Assembly (NCBI RefSeq): GCF_021155765.1
Contig: NC_060105.1
Location: 8,163,001-8,227,000 of the forward strand
Origin: Diprion similis
Taxonomy: Eukaryota > Arthropoda > Insecta > Hymenoptera > Diprionidae
Reading direction: 5' to 3'
Length of the DNA stretch: 64,000 nucleotides
Part shown: positions 1-13,035 of the stretch, in pieces
How positions within the stretch are numbered: the first letter of the stretch is position 1
Layout of the letters: every line of letters starts with the position of its first letter
Made by a program: the position numbers and the translations under genes
Notes under the pieces: model-generated
Told to the model about the DNA's origin: nothing
Databases searched by the model: none
Seen by the model: only the letters and a program-made list of their open reading frames with translations

Positions 1-740
1 GTGGGCAAAAGTATTCTTCTTTGTTATGAACGACATATTATTAAGCTATATTTGTATTGAAAGGCTAAGCAAATGATATGGTGTTAGAGAAACATTTGAC
101 TAAGTAAAGGTCAAAGACCAATAGATGTGTACCATATGTACAAATTTTGGATTAAACAGAGAATAACATTCTTTTATAGTCTAGTATTTCTTTGGTTTCT
201 TTTTAATTACTCTGCAGTACGGACTCTTCTGATACAATACTTAAGGAATATATTTATTTTCTTGTTGTCAGATTGATTAAAAACATACTAGTGCACATAT
301 TTTTGTTCTTCCACTGAATATAAGTATAAAACGTGTGACGTAAATTGAAAGTTTCTCTTGTTTACATGATATATGTTTGTTGAATGTCACAGGTAAAAAC
401 GGCTGCACGTTATCGAGTTTTTTTGAGTCTGTTAAATCGTTACTTTTTTTGCACACTCAACTTTCTTAAGTCGCAATTGGAACGATTATTTGTATAAAAA
501 GAAGAATCCCAGTAGCGAAGAGATTGTTGCTTTTATAACAAAATTACAAGTCATTGGAAAAGTTGATAAATAAGATTTGCCGCTGTTCTGATCTATTGCT
601 ACCAATCGGATTCATTCTTTCATTCAATAGTTGCGCGCAGTTCTGCACTTGTTGTTCACCGTGTTGTTCATCGATATTTCGCCGCAAGTCTGAAGTGTCA
701 GAATTACTTTGATCAACACCAAATTAAGTACGTATCTTAC
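1..740. other. Left-edge non-coding stretch (putative intron of the membrane-protein gene)
   Basis: This AT-rich stretch lies downstream of the splice donor of the minus-strand exon at 741-981, so it is probably that gene's first intron. I found no convincing acceptor followed by a coding frame, no RNA gene and no clear repeat. Confidence 0.3.
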
Positions 741-981
741 CGGCAAATGCTTCGGAGATGTCGTATCTGGCTTCCAGAAGTATAATGAAAGTGATCAGGC
801 CGGCGCAGATTAAGGCGAGAACAATGCAGAGTCCACAAATAAAGTTGAACAATATTCCACCGGCTCTCCGCCGGCTCTTTTCCTTTGGCTCTGAATCAGC
901 ATCGGAGTTGTGATAGTCGCTGTCGGAGTTTCTGAGCGAGGTCAGGCAGACGCTGCGCCCTCCAGCGTGATCATTCATCAT
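741..981 (-). CDS. Unrecognised single-pass membrane protein, first coding exon (partial)
   Basis: The minus-strand frame starts at the first ATG (979-981) after an in-frame stop at 1072-1074 and gives 80 residues plus one base. It ends at a good donor (GTAAGA, 735-740). The N-terminal third is polar, with Ser/Asp/Asn-rich and acidic residues. A basic patch (KEKSRRR) follows, then one strongly hydrophobic segment of about 26 residues (from ILFNF to FIILL), then a short tail (EARYDISEAFA) cut by the intron. The basic patch before the membrane segment suggests a cytosolic N-terminus. I do not recognise the family. The frame is also open upstream of the ATG back to 1071, and a possible acceptor ends at 1008, so an extra upstream coding exon is not excluded. 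The codon pattern and the donor at the end of the frame favour a real exon, but this is a modest call. Confidence 0.42.
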
Positions 982-1009
982 CAAACCACTCGATGAACAA
1001 TAATCCACT

Positions 1010-4000
1010 GTGCATGCGCGGATATTCGAAACAACTTTGCAGGATTCGTAGAACTGCGTCGATTTACTGGGTCACTGCATGTGTTGAGCGCATAGAACAA
1101 TCGCGGTCGAATGAAGAAATTGTGAAACTATGGGTGAAAGTTTATGCATATGAGTATGTCGATAATACCGTCAGAATCTAACTGTAAACACTGTACATCA
1201 TCTTTGAAAATAAACAGCATGTGTGTAGCAGCACAGTAAAGTCACCGAAGTCCGATGTAATTATTGACCTAGACTAATCTCAATGTTCTACAAAAACATG
1301 TTTTGAGATATTCAGAGACACGGTCTATTTTTCAAGACTTAAGTAGCAGGTTAATATCATTATTTTTAACTACTCGTGAGTGCAATTCGCGTAAAACCTC
1401 ACAGTTTAAGGTAATAGTCTTAATTAATTGATATCTCACAATGTTCAACCCGTGTACCACTTCACTCTATCCGTTTCCATTTGCAACTGAAATAGTCGTA
1501 CCTGCAAATTCCGCTACGCAATATACTTCTATGCACTAGTTTAACACTTCCACTTGGCGGATTGATCAGCGGTTTATCTGGCGAGACCAGCAAAACACAA
1601 CTCTCGTTTAATCGTGTACCCGATAACCTCATAGCTCTCTCCTTCAAGTAAGAGTAAGTCAAGTATGAATGGCTTATGAGGAGATGATGTCGTAAAGGTT
1701 TATAAAGAGCGAACGCGTGGGGGATGACTGTATGGCAGGTTCACGTGGGTTAACGCATAAACTTTGGTGCTTCGTCGACTAGCAGCTCTTGCGCATCTGT
1801 ACGTGCACAAAATTGTAATTAACGTTTAATTGGTGTTAATTTTCCTTGCAAAGGAGTTACACTAGGTGTTATCGTCAAGCGGTCAAAATGTCTAGAAATG
1901 TATTCGTCTATGTATCGCATATTTTCTCACCCATTATAAATTTTTTTATTCTTCAAAAACGAACGTGGAGAGAGAATAATTGAATTTAAGTGATAAATGC
2001 AAATGATCAAAGACACACACGTTCATGAAAGCAGTCAGTATGTTAACCGATTATTCTATTATTTAAACATAAAAGTCATCAGTATACAAACGACGCGGTG
2101 ACTGACATTTGCCAATCATCGTTTGACCTGTTCACCGCAAGGTGTACCGTAAGTGGATTAAATTAACGAACAAACCCTACGCAGACAAGATTTTTATTGC
2201 ATAATGGCACAGTTGCGATCATTGGGGCAGTCTGGATGGAACAGTTTGCATTCTCGAAGACGTAGTAGACTTTGTAAATCTTGAGGTACTTCTGCTTTTT
2301 CTATTCTTATTTTCTCTTTTTGCTATTTATAATTAAACATTGTGAAACCAGATCAGCTGATATTGTACGTTACACGTACGCTGAATCGGAAATTCTGCGA
2401 TTTTAGAAAAATGCGATAATGTTGCACACGCCGCGCCGTTGCGACTGTGATAGGCAACCTAACTTGCAGAACCGTTGAGCAGGTCACAGGCCATCTGGTA
2501 CTCGTTGCATGTAATTTTGATAGAAATACCTGTGCAACGAATTATTGCTTCAGCATTGGCAGATTATAAAAACGATCGCTAAATGCGCTTACATCACGTT
2601 TAGCCCGATGGTAACAAAGCTGGAACTAATACACTGTAATAATTCACGTTACACTTTTTATGATATGCATGCTTGTGTAAGCAAATTTAGGCAATCACAT
2701 TGACCAAGAATTCGAGTTGTTTTACCACGAATAGCAGCACTAATTTTTATTCATGCTCGGTTTTATCTATTAGTTAATTATTAAGAATAGTAGTTGATTC
2801 TTTCTTGGATCAAGTTTTTCAAATTCCGATCGTGTCTTGACTGCGATAGTTGATTCCGTCTTGCGTTTTCCTTGAGATCAGACGTATTACACTTCATCCA
2901 TTCACTGCTTCATCGATACATTCTCTGTAACAAGGAAACTTGTTGCACAAAGGGTAAAATACAATTATTTGTAACGTAATGTTCTTAGAAACTGACTTCC
3001 TATAATACGAAGTACAGTGCATTTTCGAAATGCTAACAAATCACGAGTAATAATAATTTTTCGATTGCTTCTTATCGATATAGAATAAATATGAATTCAT
3101 AATGAAATGCAGTGTTACATTTACTCACAATGTCTACTCGGAAACGATGCTCGAGAATCCATAGCGCCTACAGTAGAGAAGATCGTTATTAAGATTTGAA
3201 TTTTGAACCGCAAGAACTATGGTAGAAATGGCAAAAGCCAAACATAATAGCCCAAAAACAATGAGCAGTTTGTTTGCCATTAACCAGGAAATCATTTTTG
3301 CCGCTGCTCAGCTTGACAGATTCGATTGAAAAACGGAAAGTAACTGATGCTCCGAGATGGATTTGAAAAAATATCTCTCTTTGTAAACACATAGTCTTAT
3401 CTCGACCGTGCACATGTATCATAAATGTAGATATATCTGTGATAGATAAAAGAAGGATTAATGGCGAGTACGAAAGATTAGATTATATCAAAGCTTTTAT
3501 AACATTTTTCTGCAAAGACAAAGAGAAACGTGATATTTATTGAATGAATCAGGTTGTCGATGCTCTCGTATGGATAACATTCGGCAATGAAGATTTTTAC
3601 CCCAATCATCGAAGCAGCGGATGCAATATTTGTAGCGCTGTGGACGATAATGAAAGATTGCTATCGCCGTCAGTAAATAATTCCTTCGACAGTTGAATTA
3701 GATGATTGATAACATTATACGGCGAAAGAAAACAAGGTGATTAGTTGCTTTTTTTATTTGGCAGATACGTTCCGACTACTATAGTTTAGTGTCATTAAGT
3801 GTGTTGTCGGCATGTTTTTGCGAAAGCAAATAGGCAGTTTATTAATGTAAATTTATACCTGTCATAATCACTTACCGTTTTCTGCAACAAGTCCAGAACA
3901 GGAATAACAACTGTTTTTTATTTTCACCTTGACACTGTTAGGTCACATAATGTTAACACAATTATTATCCATAATAAAACATCAAAGTGTAAGAAGCCAT

Positions 4001-5929
4001 ATTTGAAAAAGTGTGGAAATACTCGCGTAGAGATTGTTTTGGTTTCTCCGACAGTCTTATAACATAATTTAAATTCAATGAAAATTAGTTCATTTCTTAA
4101 CGAGACGAAATTCTTCCTTAAGTAATGCTCATAAGAAACGATCGGGAAAATTGCCAATAATTTATGATTTCACTCGTTTCATCTCTAAAGTCATGCATGA
4201 ATGGTGATCAAGATTAATCGGTCGTTGAATATTATATATATACCACTAACGCCGATGAACTTATTGAGGAATGTATATCAATTTTATTCCTATATATAAT
4301 ATGTAGTATAACATGTATAAACATATCATTTAAATAGCGAATGTTAACGCTAAAAATAATTTACTTAAAATTAAATTAATTATTATATATAATGTAAAAC
4401 CAATGCAAGTATGAGGGTCATATGTATCAACTTAACAGAAATATTGCTACTTGAGTAAATATTAGAGTAGAAAAGAAATAATCGTTATTCAATACTAATT
4501 ATACTGAACCGGCAAAAGATAACCACTATATCGTCTGTATATTCGTTAACTGTACTAAAAAAGATGTAGCATATTTGCTATAGTAAACCATGAGTACTAA
4601 TGGATTTAAAGTCCTAAAAATTGTCAGCAGCCGAAAGGAAATCCAATGCTTGGTTTTCGAGAGATTCAAGGTAGATGTTCATACGTAAATCACGGCAATA
4701 ATTTTTCCGCACGATATTGGAAAATTGAAAAGATGTTAGAAGTCTTTTTCTGCGGACTAATGTAGGTACACGTACTGTTGTAATTGTGCGTTGTGTCAGA
4801 CTCGTGAGTCACGCAAGTTCCTTTTATAATAGGACAAGTTCACATAAATGAACAACGTGAATCAAGTAGGTATATAGTCATGTAATTCACTGTCAGACTG
4901 TTGACGTAAATTTAGCCGACTGAATTAGACTTGTACTTACAAGGAGTCGTGAAAACTATTAAAGTGTTTTTCTCTTTCGTTCGTTCTTTCTTTTCATACA
5001 CACGACACATGTTACGACATTTATGTTTTTCATTGTATATAGGCACCCACGAAGGCAGTTTTGCACCAAAAGAGACAAGGGTAAGAAAACATATCAACTC
5101 AATTATTCTATCAATTGCATTATCGAATAATAGAAAGTCTCGTACCTATATATTTCATCACATATTATTGATAAGGCAAATTTTTTAATTATCATTATGT
5201 ACAAGGCGCTAGCCCTGTAATAATCTGATTCTACGAATTATTGCTCATACGTCAAATAATTGTTTTTATTCATAAATATTAAACAATTAAAATAATCATT
5301 ATGACTGCATTTTTTTCCTCTATTAATTGACAAACCGTTGTGCGTAGCTGTGAATAATACTTATTCTCTTAAATTCCGTATCGACGTAAAATCTATCCTC
5401 AACTTCAGTCGTCATGCTATCCGTAATAAGACACATTGATCTCATTCCCAGGATCAGCTTTACCGAACTTTGGTTGGCGACGCGAATTATACATATGCAA
5501 ACATGATGAATACACACGTCGTAATTCTTCCAGTGCCGATTAATGGGTGTAAAATTTTGCGCTTAAAGTACGACAAAACCTTGTAAGTGGTTTTGATGTT
5601 AAAGAATAATAAAAATAAATAAATAAAGATGTTATATTTCGCGTAGTTCAGCCGCGATTCTTTGGTACGTGTAAGATTTAATAAAATTTCATGCATCGAC
5701 TGCGGTTGATCGGTCATCATCGCGTGTATTGGACACCCAGATCGTAATAAGAAATATAAGCAGTTAATTGTTACGTCCGAACCGGGTAGCGGATTTCTCA
5801 CAGCGTTCTTCCCAGAACGTAACAATATTATCGTATCGTATCAAGAAATTAATGTGAGACGTGAAGATAACGCAGTGATTATACAAAGTTCAAATCAACC
5901 TAGACATCGGTAGAGCAAGGAAGTCTCTT
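1010..5929. other. Intergenic region between membrane-protein exon and desaturase 1
   Basis: This is AT-rich DNA with only short, compositionally random open frames. The part just right of 1010 should hold the 5' UTR and promoter of the minus-strand gene at 741-981. The part just left of 5929 should hold the 3' UTR of desaturase 1. I saw no conserved domain, RNA gene or long repeat. Confidence 0.5.
5677..5682 (-). promoter_or_regulatory. Candidate poly(A) signal of desaturase 1 (ATTAAA)
   Basis: An ATTAAA variant on the minus strand lies about 250 nt past the desaturase 1 stop. A canonical AATAAA lies further on, at 5265-5270. Which one is used cannot be decided from sequence. Confidence 0.25.
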
Positions 5930-7840
5930 CTAGTCAGATTTGTTCGTTATGTGAGCATCCAGAATGTCCTCGGTGTGCATGTCTAAGTCTCCCCATCCCC
6001 ATATTGCGCCTTCGTGCGAGTGCCCGTAATGTTCATCTCGATCGATTCTCGTACCGTCGCCGGTACGGGCTGCTCTTTTCTTGATCATATTAAGCGGCAC
6101 GGTTTTCAAATCGTAGGCCTGTCCAAGCCACGCAAAGAAGTCTATGAAAGCCGTTGTGAAATTCGCCCGGTAATTTCCGAGCTCAGCTGCTTTGTAATCC
6201 CACGGGAATACGTGGTGGTAGTTGTGCCATCCTTCCCCGAAAGCTCCGAGCGCTATGCGCACGTTGTCCGTTGGGCTGATGGAACTGCGGGAAGAAAATA
6301 CTCCGTAAGTTTTTAAATTTTTCATTCAAGAGTTATTATTTTTATCTTTTGAAAAAATTTGATTCGTACGTAACATTCTGATTGTTATAGCGTACCCTTC
6401 TCTGCTCAATTATTCCGAAAATTGCACATTTTTTACAACAAAGAAAGGAATTGCGTGGTGACACGTGAGAACAAGTACAGAGATAAAAAAGAGACGTTAC
6501 TTACTCATCGTATGGTTTAGTGCCCCAAATATGGGCTGCCGAATTGACGAGCCAAGTCAAGTTGAGCGACAAAGTGTAGCGAAAAACGGTGGCGCAATAC
6601 CAAGAGTTCATCCCGGTTTCTCCCCAGAAACGACAAGGTACCCAAGTAGGTATAAGGAAACAGAATACAGGCATGAGGATCACGTACAACCTGCGAATCG
6701 AGCGTTGAGAAAGGAAGAAAAAAGTGTTAATTAATTTTCAGTATAGGGTGCCAGACGCAAGGATGGTGTAATTTGAAGACAAATTTAACCTGTTGAAAAT
6801 CTTAAATGTAGGACAAACCGTTGCATGGCGGCGATGTGATAATTGTACAAAAAAGGGGGGGAAAGGACGGGAAAAATAATATAACTGGCAAATTGCGCAT
6901 TACGAAAGTTCGCATTTAGGACGAGACTGTGTAAACGTGGGGAGTGATGAGTGGTAAGCTTGAAGCCGAGACTGCAAACTTTTGTGAGTAGGCATCGTTG
7001 TAAACTGGCAACTTAACGCAGGTAAACAACACTCGAAAGCTAGGTTTGAAAATTTAATCACCTTCTTTGCCAGACGACGATTGGGTCACTCTCAAGATCG
7101 CTCACGTCGACTGTCGCTCCCTTCTCGATGACATCCCGATGCTTACGGACCAGCAGCCATCCCATGTGGGAGAAGAAAAAACCTCTTTTCGCATTGTGCG
7201 GGTCGGCATCGGTGTCCGTAAATTTATGGTGTACCCTGTGATCGCGAACCCATTCGCTGAGGTGGTTCTGTACGGGAAAATATTTTACATATAATTTGCG
7301 GTGATTGGCGATGGTCGAGGAGCCCAATTGCCCGAATTTGGCGGTCATTTACCTGGAATGCCAACGTTTGGAATATCATCAGAATCAGACGCATTGGCCA
7401 TTTCGCTTTGTACGCTCTGTGCGCCCAGAGACGATGAGCACCAGCTGTGACACCAACAGCTCCAAGGGCGGCAACCACCACGGCTGTAAGAAAAAAGCAA
7501 GCCAATGAATCAGGAGTTCGTTAATTGTTGAAAAAACGAAACAGCGTTGTAACGTTATGATGCTATATTTGATCAACTCACTCCAAATCAGGGTCAGAAA
7601 TTTTGCACCGGCGAAAAATAGGTAGAATCCATAAAGAGCACCGATGTGAAGGTAGAGAAACGCTATGACGTTTCGCCAAACTATTCTCCACTCGTACTTG
7701 GGCTGGTCTTTCGTTTGTGCTGTTTGTACTGTGCTTTTCGACGTTGACGGAACTGATTCTGGCGTTTTTGATTGTCTGATATCCTGTTGCGTCGCCTCGA
7801 GAAACAGCGTCGCTGTACTACCCAAGAGGTTTGGCGCCAT
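5930..7840 (-). CDS. Acyl-CoA desaturase 1 (front-end-type fatty acyl-CoA Δ9/Δ11 family), complete
   Basis: Five minus-strand exons (7840-7582, 7483-7353, 7267-7062, 6690-6505, 6284-5930) join in frame to 378 residues, the usual length of insect membrane desaturases. The ATG follows an in-frame TAA and sits in AAGATGG. Donors are GTGAGT, GTAAAT, GTGATT and GTAAGT; all acceptors end in AG. Histidine boxes are complete: HRLWAH (103-108), HRVHH (140-144) and HNYHH (281-285), plus the ninth ligand in NSAAHIWG (H252). Four hydrophobic segments fit an ER membrane enzyme that uses cytochrome b5 and O2 to insert a cis double bond into acyl-CoA. The CoA-facing stretch DPHNAKRGFFF is intact. The four-residue signature after exon junction 4/5 reads SPTD, which is not one of the well-known regiospecificity signatures (NPVE, KPSE, LPAQ, GATD), so regiochemistry is open. 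Family call is certain; Δ9 versus other specificity is not. Confidence 0.96.
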
Positions 7841-8667
7841 CTTCGTTTACCAGCTAGAATGTCAAACACGACAAAAGGTTTAGAAGCTGTAGGTACGTCT
7901 CCATATACATTCTCGGAAATACTCTCGTTGGTAAATTTGTTGATTCTAATCTCCGTATAGCTGCTACAAATATCGCCGGAGGAAAGGAAATGGATGTTGC
8001 ACCTATCTCTTGGAGAGTGACGGTAAATTCGAAAGGTAAATGTCTCCATCGTGATTGTGGCACGTTAGTGGAATAGTGGCTTACGCGATAAATGGAGCAC
8101 TGCGTATCGGCTTTCTGCATATGTTGTGCAGTTCCTGCATAAGACTCTTTGTATAGTCGCGGTTGAAATAATCAGGCTAAAGACGTTAAACGTGGAGCCA
8201 TTACACGCCATCCAGCGAGAAGTGTGAAACTTGAGCAAATAGGCTACACCGGGTAAAATATAATGCAAGGTCTTCGCTATTCTCATTAGCCATATGAAAG
8301 TTCCCTGATTAATGACCGTCGTACATATCTCATTGTAGGAATAATTTCACGACATATTTCCATGCTGCAAGTGACAGAGCGAGAAATAATTGCACTTCTT
8401 AGTCTCTATTGGCACGGGAATATTCGGACCCCGGACAACCGAAATACGGACAATATAAATAACGGCGAACGTCAACCGCCTTCAAAGGTTGAACGTGAGA
8501 CGCAACGTGCCAATTGCTCTTCTCTGTAGATCTTGACTTCACTTTATATTAATGCCGGCGTACGTGAATGCATGCAGAAGGATTACACGGTCAAGGAAAC
8601 TCCCGCCTGTTCCACTTTCAATGTTGCACTTCACAAGCTCTGTATACAGTTGATTTACATTTGCAAA

Positions 8668-8668
<1 letters not shown>

Positions 8669-8703
<35 letters not shown>
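8669..8703. repeat. (GA)n microsatellite
   Basis: About 17 uninterrupted GA units. Any open frame across it is a repeat artefact. Confidence 0.95.
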
Positions 8704-8705
<2 letters not shown>

Positions 8706-9670
8706 TAGAGATGATTAATTGAATTGTTTGAGGTAAGAATGGCTAAAGGTTACGTTTCTACTTGATTTTTCACTCGCCAAAGATACAGCCTCCAGCAATC
8801 AGAAAAAACCGCATTCTACGCAAGAAATGCTTCTAGCAGTGCAGTGATTTCACTTGTAATTGCTGCGCTCAATATCAGTCGTGCATCGCACTGCAACAAC
8901 TTTCCAAGTTCAAGTAGAAATACTTCATCCGAGTAAGTATAATGCAATGCGTAGAGTTGAATTGCATGGTACATAGTTTCAACCGTATAAAGCGGTGATT
9001 GGCTAATGATAGATAGTTTGAAAATTATTTCAATTCTCTATTAATACCACTATAATTATCACCAATGTTGTAGCTTGCAATTTACCAATTTTGCAGTTAT
9101 CATTGGACTGACGATTTTATCGCGAGGCTCGACACGATGCATTTATTGTAGACGAGTCTAATTTAAGATTAAAATCGTCGAGGTTCCCCTCGGGCCGTTG
9201 GCCCCAGTATTCATAGATTCGACTTTCGCTGGGAGGCTGGCATTGTCAATTAGACACAGCTACACGACACAGTTTTTCTCAATACGTGAAGTGTTACACC
9301 GCAATGATCGAAGTTTGAAAGGCAAGTCCCGTTAGCATTACTGACCCGTTTCCACCTGAGCTTCGAGGATTTTGAACACCTTGAAGGAAGTGGAAGAGTT
9401 TGGATGTAAATCGTCAACGCATCCGGTGTCTAAAACGGAACGTCGCAAAAATTTTATCCAAATGTCTTTGAAAATTAGGTACGTTTAAGCTCTAAGGAAA
9501 TCGATGAAAATAGTCAATTTTCATGAGCGATTTATTCACGTGGTTATTAGTACCATTATTACCAAAAACCCGAATTCATTTCAGTGAATGACGAAAAATC
9601 AACGATTTTAAAAATTCCGATAGACATTTTTGATGCATTATTCGACAAAAATGGGTGACAGTTTCATACG

Positions 9671-9697
9671 AAGAGAGAGCGAGAGAGAGAGAGAGAT
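9671..9697. repeat. (GA)n microsatellite, interrupted
   Basis: Short GA run with one GC interruption. Confidence 0.9.
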
Positions 9698-12600
9698 AAT
9701 TCAGAACTCAAGTACCGGAAATATTTCCAGAATCGCTGTTTTTTTAGAATTGTGGCAATAGTAGTATAATGAATAAGGTGAAATGAGTTTGAAAAAACGG
9801 TGGACAATTCTCACGTCATGTATTATGGATATTTCGAGCCATCGAGCGACTATGGATCAGCATGGGAAAAATAGGCGTAACAGGAACCAGAGTCGATGAC
9901 CGAGTAGCCAAGTCAGTTTTGTTGCAGTAAAAGTAAGAGAGATTATTTACGATCGTTTCATTGGCTGAATGATTATTCGGTGAAACGGGACGTGGCATAC
10001 AAATCTGAGTCGGCTGCCGGAGATCGCGATGAAAACAGGTTCTCCGAAAGGAGGTCGTAGCGTCTTTGGGGTCACTGTCAACAGCTACACATGGACCAGT
10101 CGCAGAGCAGTTGCTGACCTAACGAAATCGCGTGCTAAATGTTACTTTGTAGAAAGGCAGGTACCGTTTTTACTCCCATCCGTACTAAGATCCGATAAAA
10201 CTAATTTACCGCGGTAATTTAAGACAATTGTTTGGGATTTTTTAGCACTAACTTATTTCGTGCCGATTACATAAGTTATAAGAGTAACGTGAGAAATTGT
10301 ATCGTTGTGTTGATTTTTGAGTCTTTTTCTTGGTATATTACAACAACTCGTCGTTCACCGAATTTCTCTGGATGTATAATGGCAGGCCTAGTTGATGATC
10401 AGAAAAACGGGAAATTACAGGCTTTGGGTTATTAGAGTTTTTCTAATTTGCTGGTACAATTTTATGCTGGAAGATAATAACAATAACGCGCGACATGATT
10501 CAGACGGTTTTTTGTAAATTTGAAAAAATTGTTTTTCTTCTTTTTTATACACTTGGACGTAATAAACAACGCAATTATGATTGCAGTTGGTAAACGGTTG
10601 TTCGAAATCGTTGCACACTTAGGTGGAAGATATGTTATTTTTCCACTTTTTCTTGTAAGTGTAATTTGATTATTCATTCAATAATCATCACGTGGCTTGT
10701 TGCTTTCAATCAAGCAGTAACGATTTTAATTAAACTCATTACGCTACACGCAGGGAAGAAAGGGAAACATGAATCGATTAAAGTAAGAAAATAGACGTGA
10801 AATTCAGGAAGACTAACGAAAATGTCAAAGTAACATCAGTAGAACTCGTAATCAGTAATTTTAGACGAACCGCTGAAGCAATTTTGCCAAAATTAGGACA
10901 GAAAACAAAGTTTTCAAGTGAAGAGGTTAGTACTGTAAGCGGTACTGTCTCGCGAAAAAAAGCAAAGCTTTTTGACCACACCTAGGAAAATTTCAATTCT
11001 TAGAGCTACCGGAAAGTTCTAGTAAACTGAGTATCGACACAACAACGATCTCAATATTGTTAAACCTGTTTGCAAGTAAAGTAAAAATGAGTATAATGAA
11101 CAAAAAAAAATCAGTACCATGTATGGATTCGCCGGTTACCGCTACAAGATTCATTTTCATTTTTCAATCAGAACTCAATTTTTCGATTAAGGTAAAAAAT
11201 AAAAATAGTCAAGGACTGAACAAGAACCACAACTATAAATTTTTCTTTGCGTACGTCGCTTGATCTCACGTGCAAGGATGGTTTAATTTGTTTTGCCTCC
11301 TTTTTAAATTTAATATTCTACTAGGCAGTATACACACCTATACGTATAATGTATAGCCTCGGATCGAGGAAGTGGAGCGGTTGATCGCATTGCATAAGCG
11401 ACTGTAATAACAGCTCGCAAAAACCGTACTATGAGCATATTACGTACACGCGTTGTGTGTTGTGAACAAGTTTTTTCGGTGCTCAAAAATGTTGAAGTCA
11501 TTACGGATATCGTACTATACATAGCTGGTCCAAACATGGGCGGAGATTTGAACGATAGACATATCGTGGAGCTGTCTTTAAAGAATGTAACGGTAATAAG
11601 CCATTTGGTTATCAATTAGTTATTTAATAGCAAAAAAGAAAAAATGCGACGACTTTTTTAAGTAGAAACAGAACTTGAGACAGAAGAAAGAAGTCATCGA
11701 ATACAAAACGGACTGTACCGGCCAATTTTTAACGGAACTCTGAACCGAGGTTGGTGCGCACAACAGGATGAAGAGGAGAAAAAGATTTTCAATCTATGAA
11801 TGATACAAACGGGATTTGAGCTGGCGAAAAAATGAATACTATAGACTGCAAGATATTGAGGCTGCTCGTCATTAATGATGAAATTTGTCTTACAGATCAT
11901 CAATCGTATTTTTTATACACTCGATATTGCGATTTATTGCTAAATATCGCAATAATAAGTGTATCTATCAATCTGTTGTTTTGTTTTTACAAAGAACAGC
12001 GCGTTTATAATTTGCGTGCGAATGAGGTATAACGTTGAAAGAATGGGTTTTGAGAATCGTGTCAAATCGATAGTTATCCAAGTCGTATAACTTTATACCG
12101 ATCGTCATGTAAAATTGCTAATATCTAGCGATTGTAAAACGTTTTCTTCCACTACTCTTTACGGTTTTTTCTTTCTCTTCTCCTACTTTGAATATCGTTT
12201 AAGTTCAAGTGAATAAAGTTATTTGCGTTCACATTGATCCAAGCAAGTGTTTAAATCGAATTACACTGAAGTCGCGTTCCGCACGACCGTTATACATTAC
12301 AATATACCGGATATAAGAAAGATGGCACAGAGATGCATTTCTCGGCCACGCAAGTCGGCTCGGCGTAACGCCGACGCGTAACCTTAAATTATACGTACGC
12401 TGTAAATTGTATCATTGCGCCAAACGAGAAATACTTGCCACGGATTATTAACTTAATCACGTCAGAAGCCGAGAATTTATGCCATGCAAAAACGCGACCG
12501 AGTGGATCATGGATCCTGTCACGTTCAAACGTTATCAGTAATCGGAAAATCAAAATCTCGTTAACCAGGGTGAAACCACGAAGATGCAACAACGTACACA

Positions 12601-12995
12601 TCGGTTGGACGATGTGATCATGGTAAAAATGGCCAAAATTAAGTTCGTGATCATTACAATATAGGACTTACAGGTTGATCAGCTTGGGGGATGCAGTGCT
12701 TGGTCTCCAATGTCAAGTCGCGTACACTCGACGCACGGTTGTTAAACAATCACTCTGATCTGGATGTCTCTGCGTTAGAGTAAACGAACAAGAGTCCGAC
12801 TTTCCTGCGTGTAACCAGACGGCAGAGCGGACGATAGGTATCGTAGTTAACTGGCAAGTACCTGAGGATGCAGGACCGCGAAGTCCATTTATGAGCTTTG
12901 CTCTGCCCGCGAAGACAAAACGAGCCGCCCCTCTTTGCGCGAAATGAAATAAGATAACGTCAAAGTGTATATGTGTCGCCTCGTCCCTCTTTTCC

Positions 12996-13035
12996 TCTTC
13001 CTCCTTCTCCTCCTCCTCCTCCTCCTCCTCCTCGT
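12996..13035. repeat. (CTC)n / polypyrimidine tract
   Basis: CTC trinucleotide repeat. It reads as poly-Leu on the plus strand and as Glu-rich or Arg-rich peptide on the minus strand; none of these frames looks genuine. Confidence 0.9.

Noticed and set aside
6014..6316. Open frame opposite the last exon of desaturase 1
   Set aside because: Antisense shadow of a strongly conserved coding exon.
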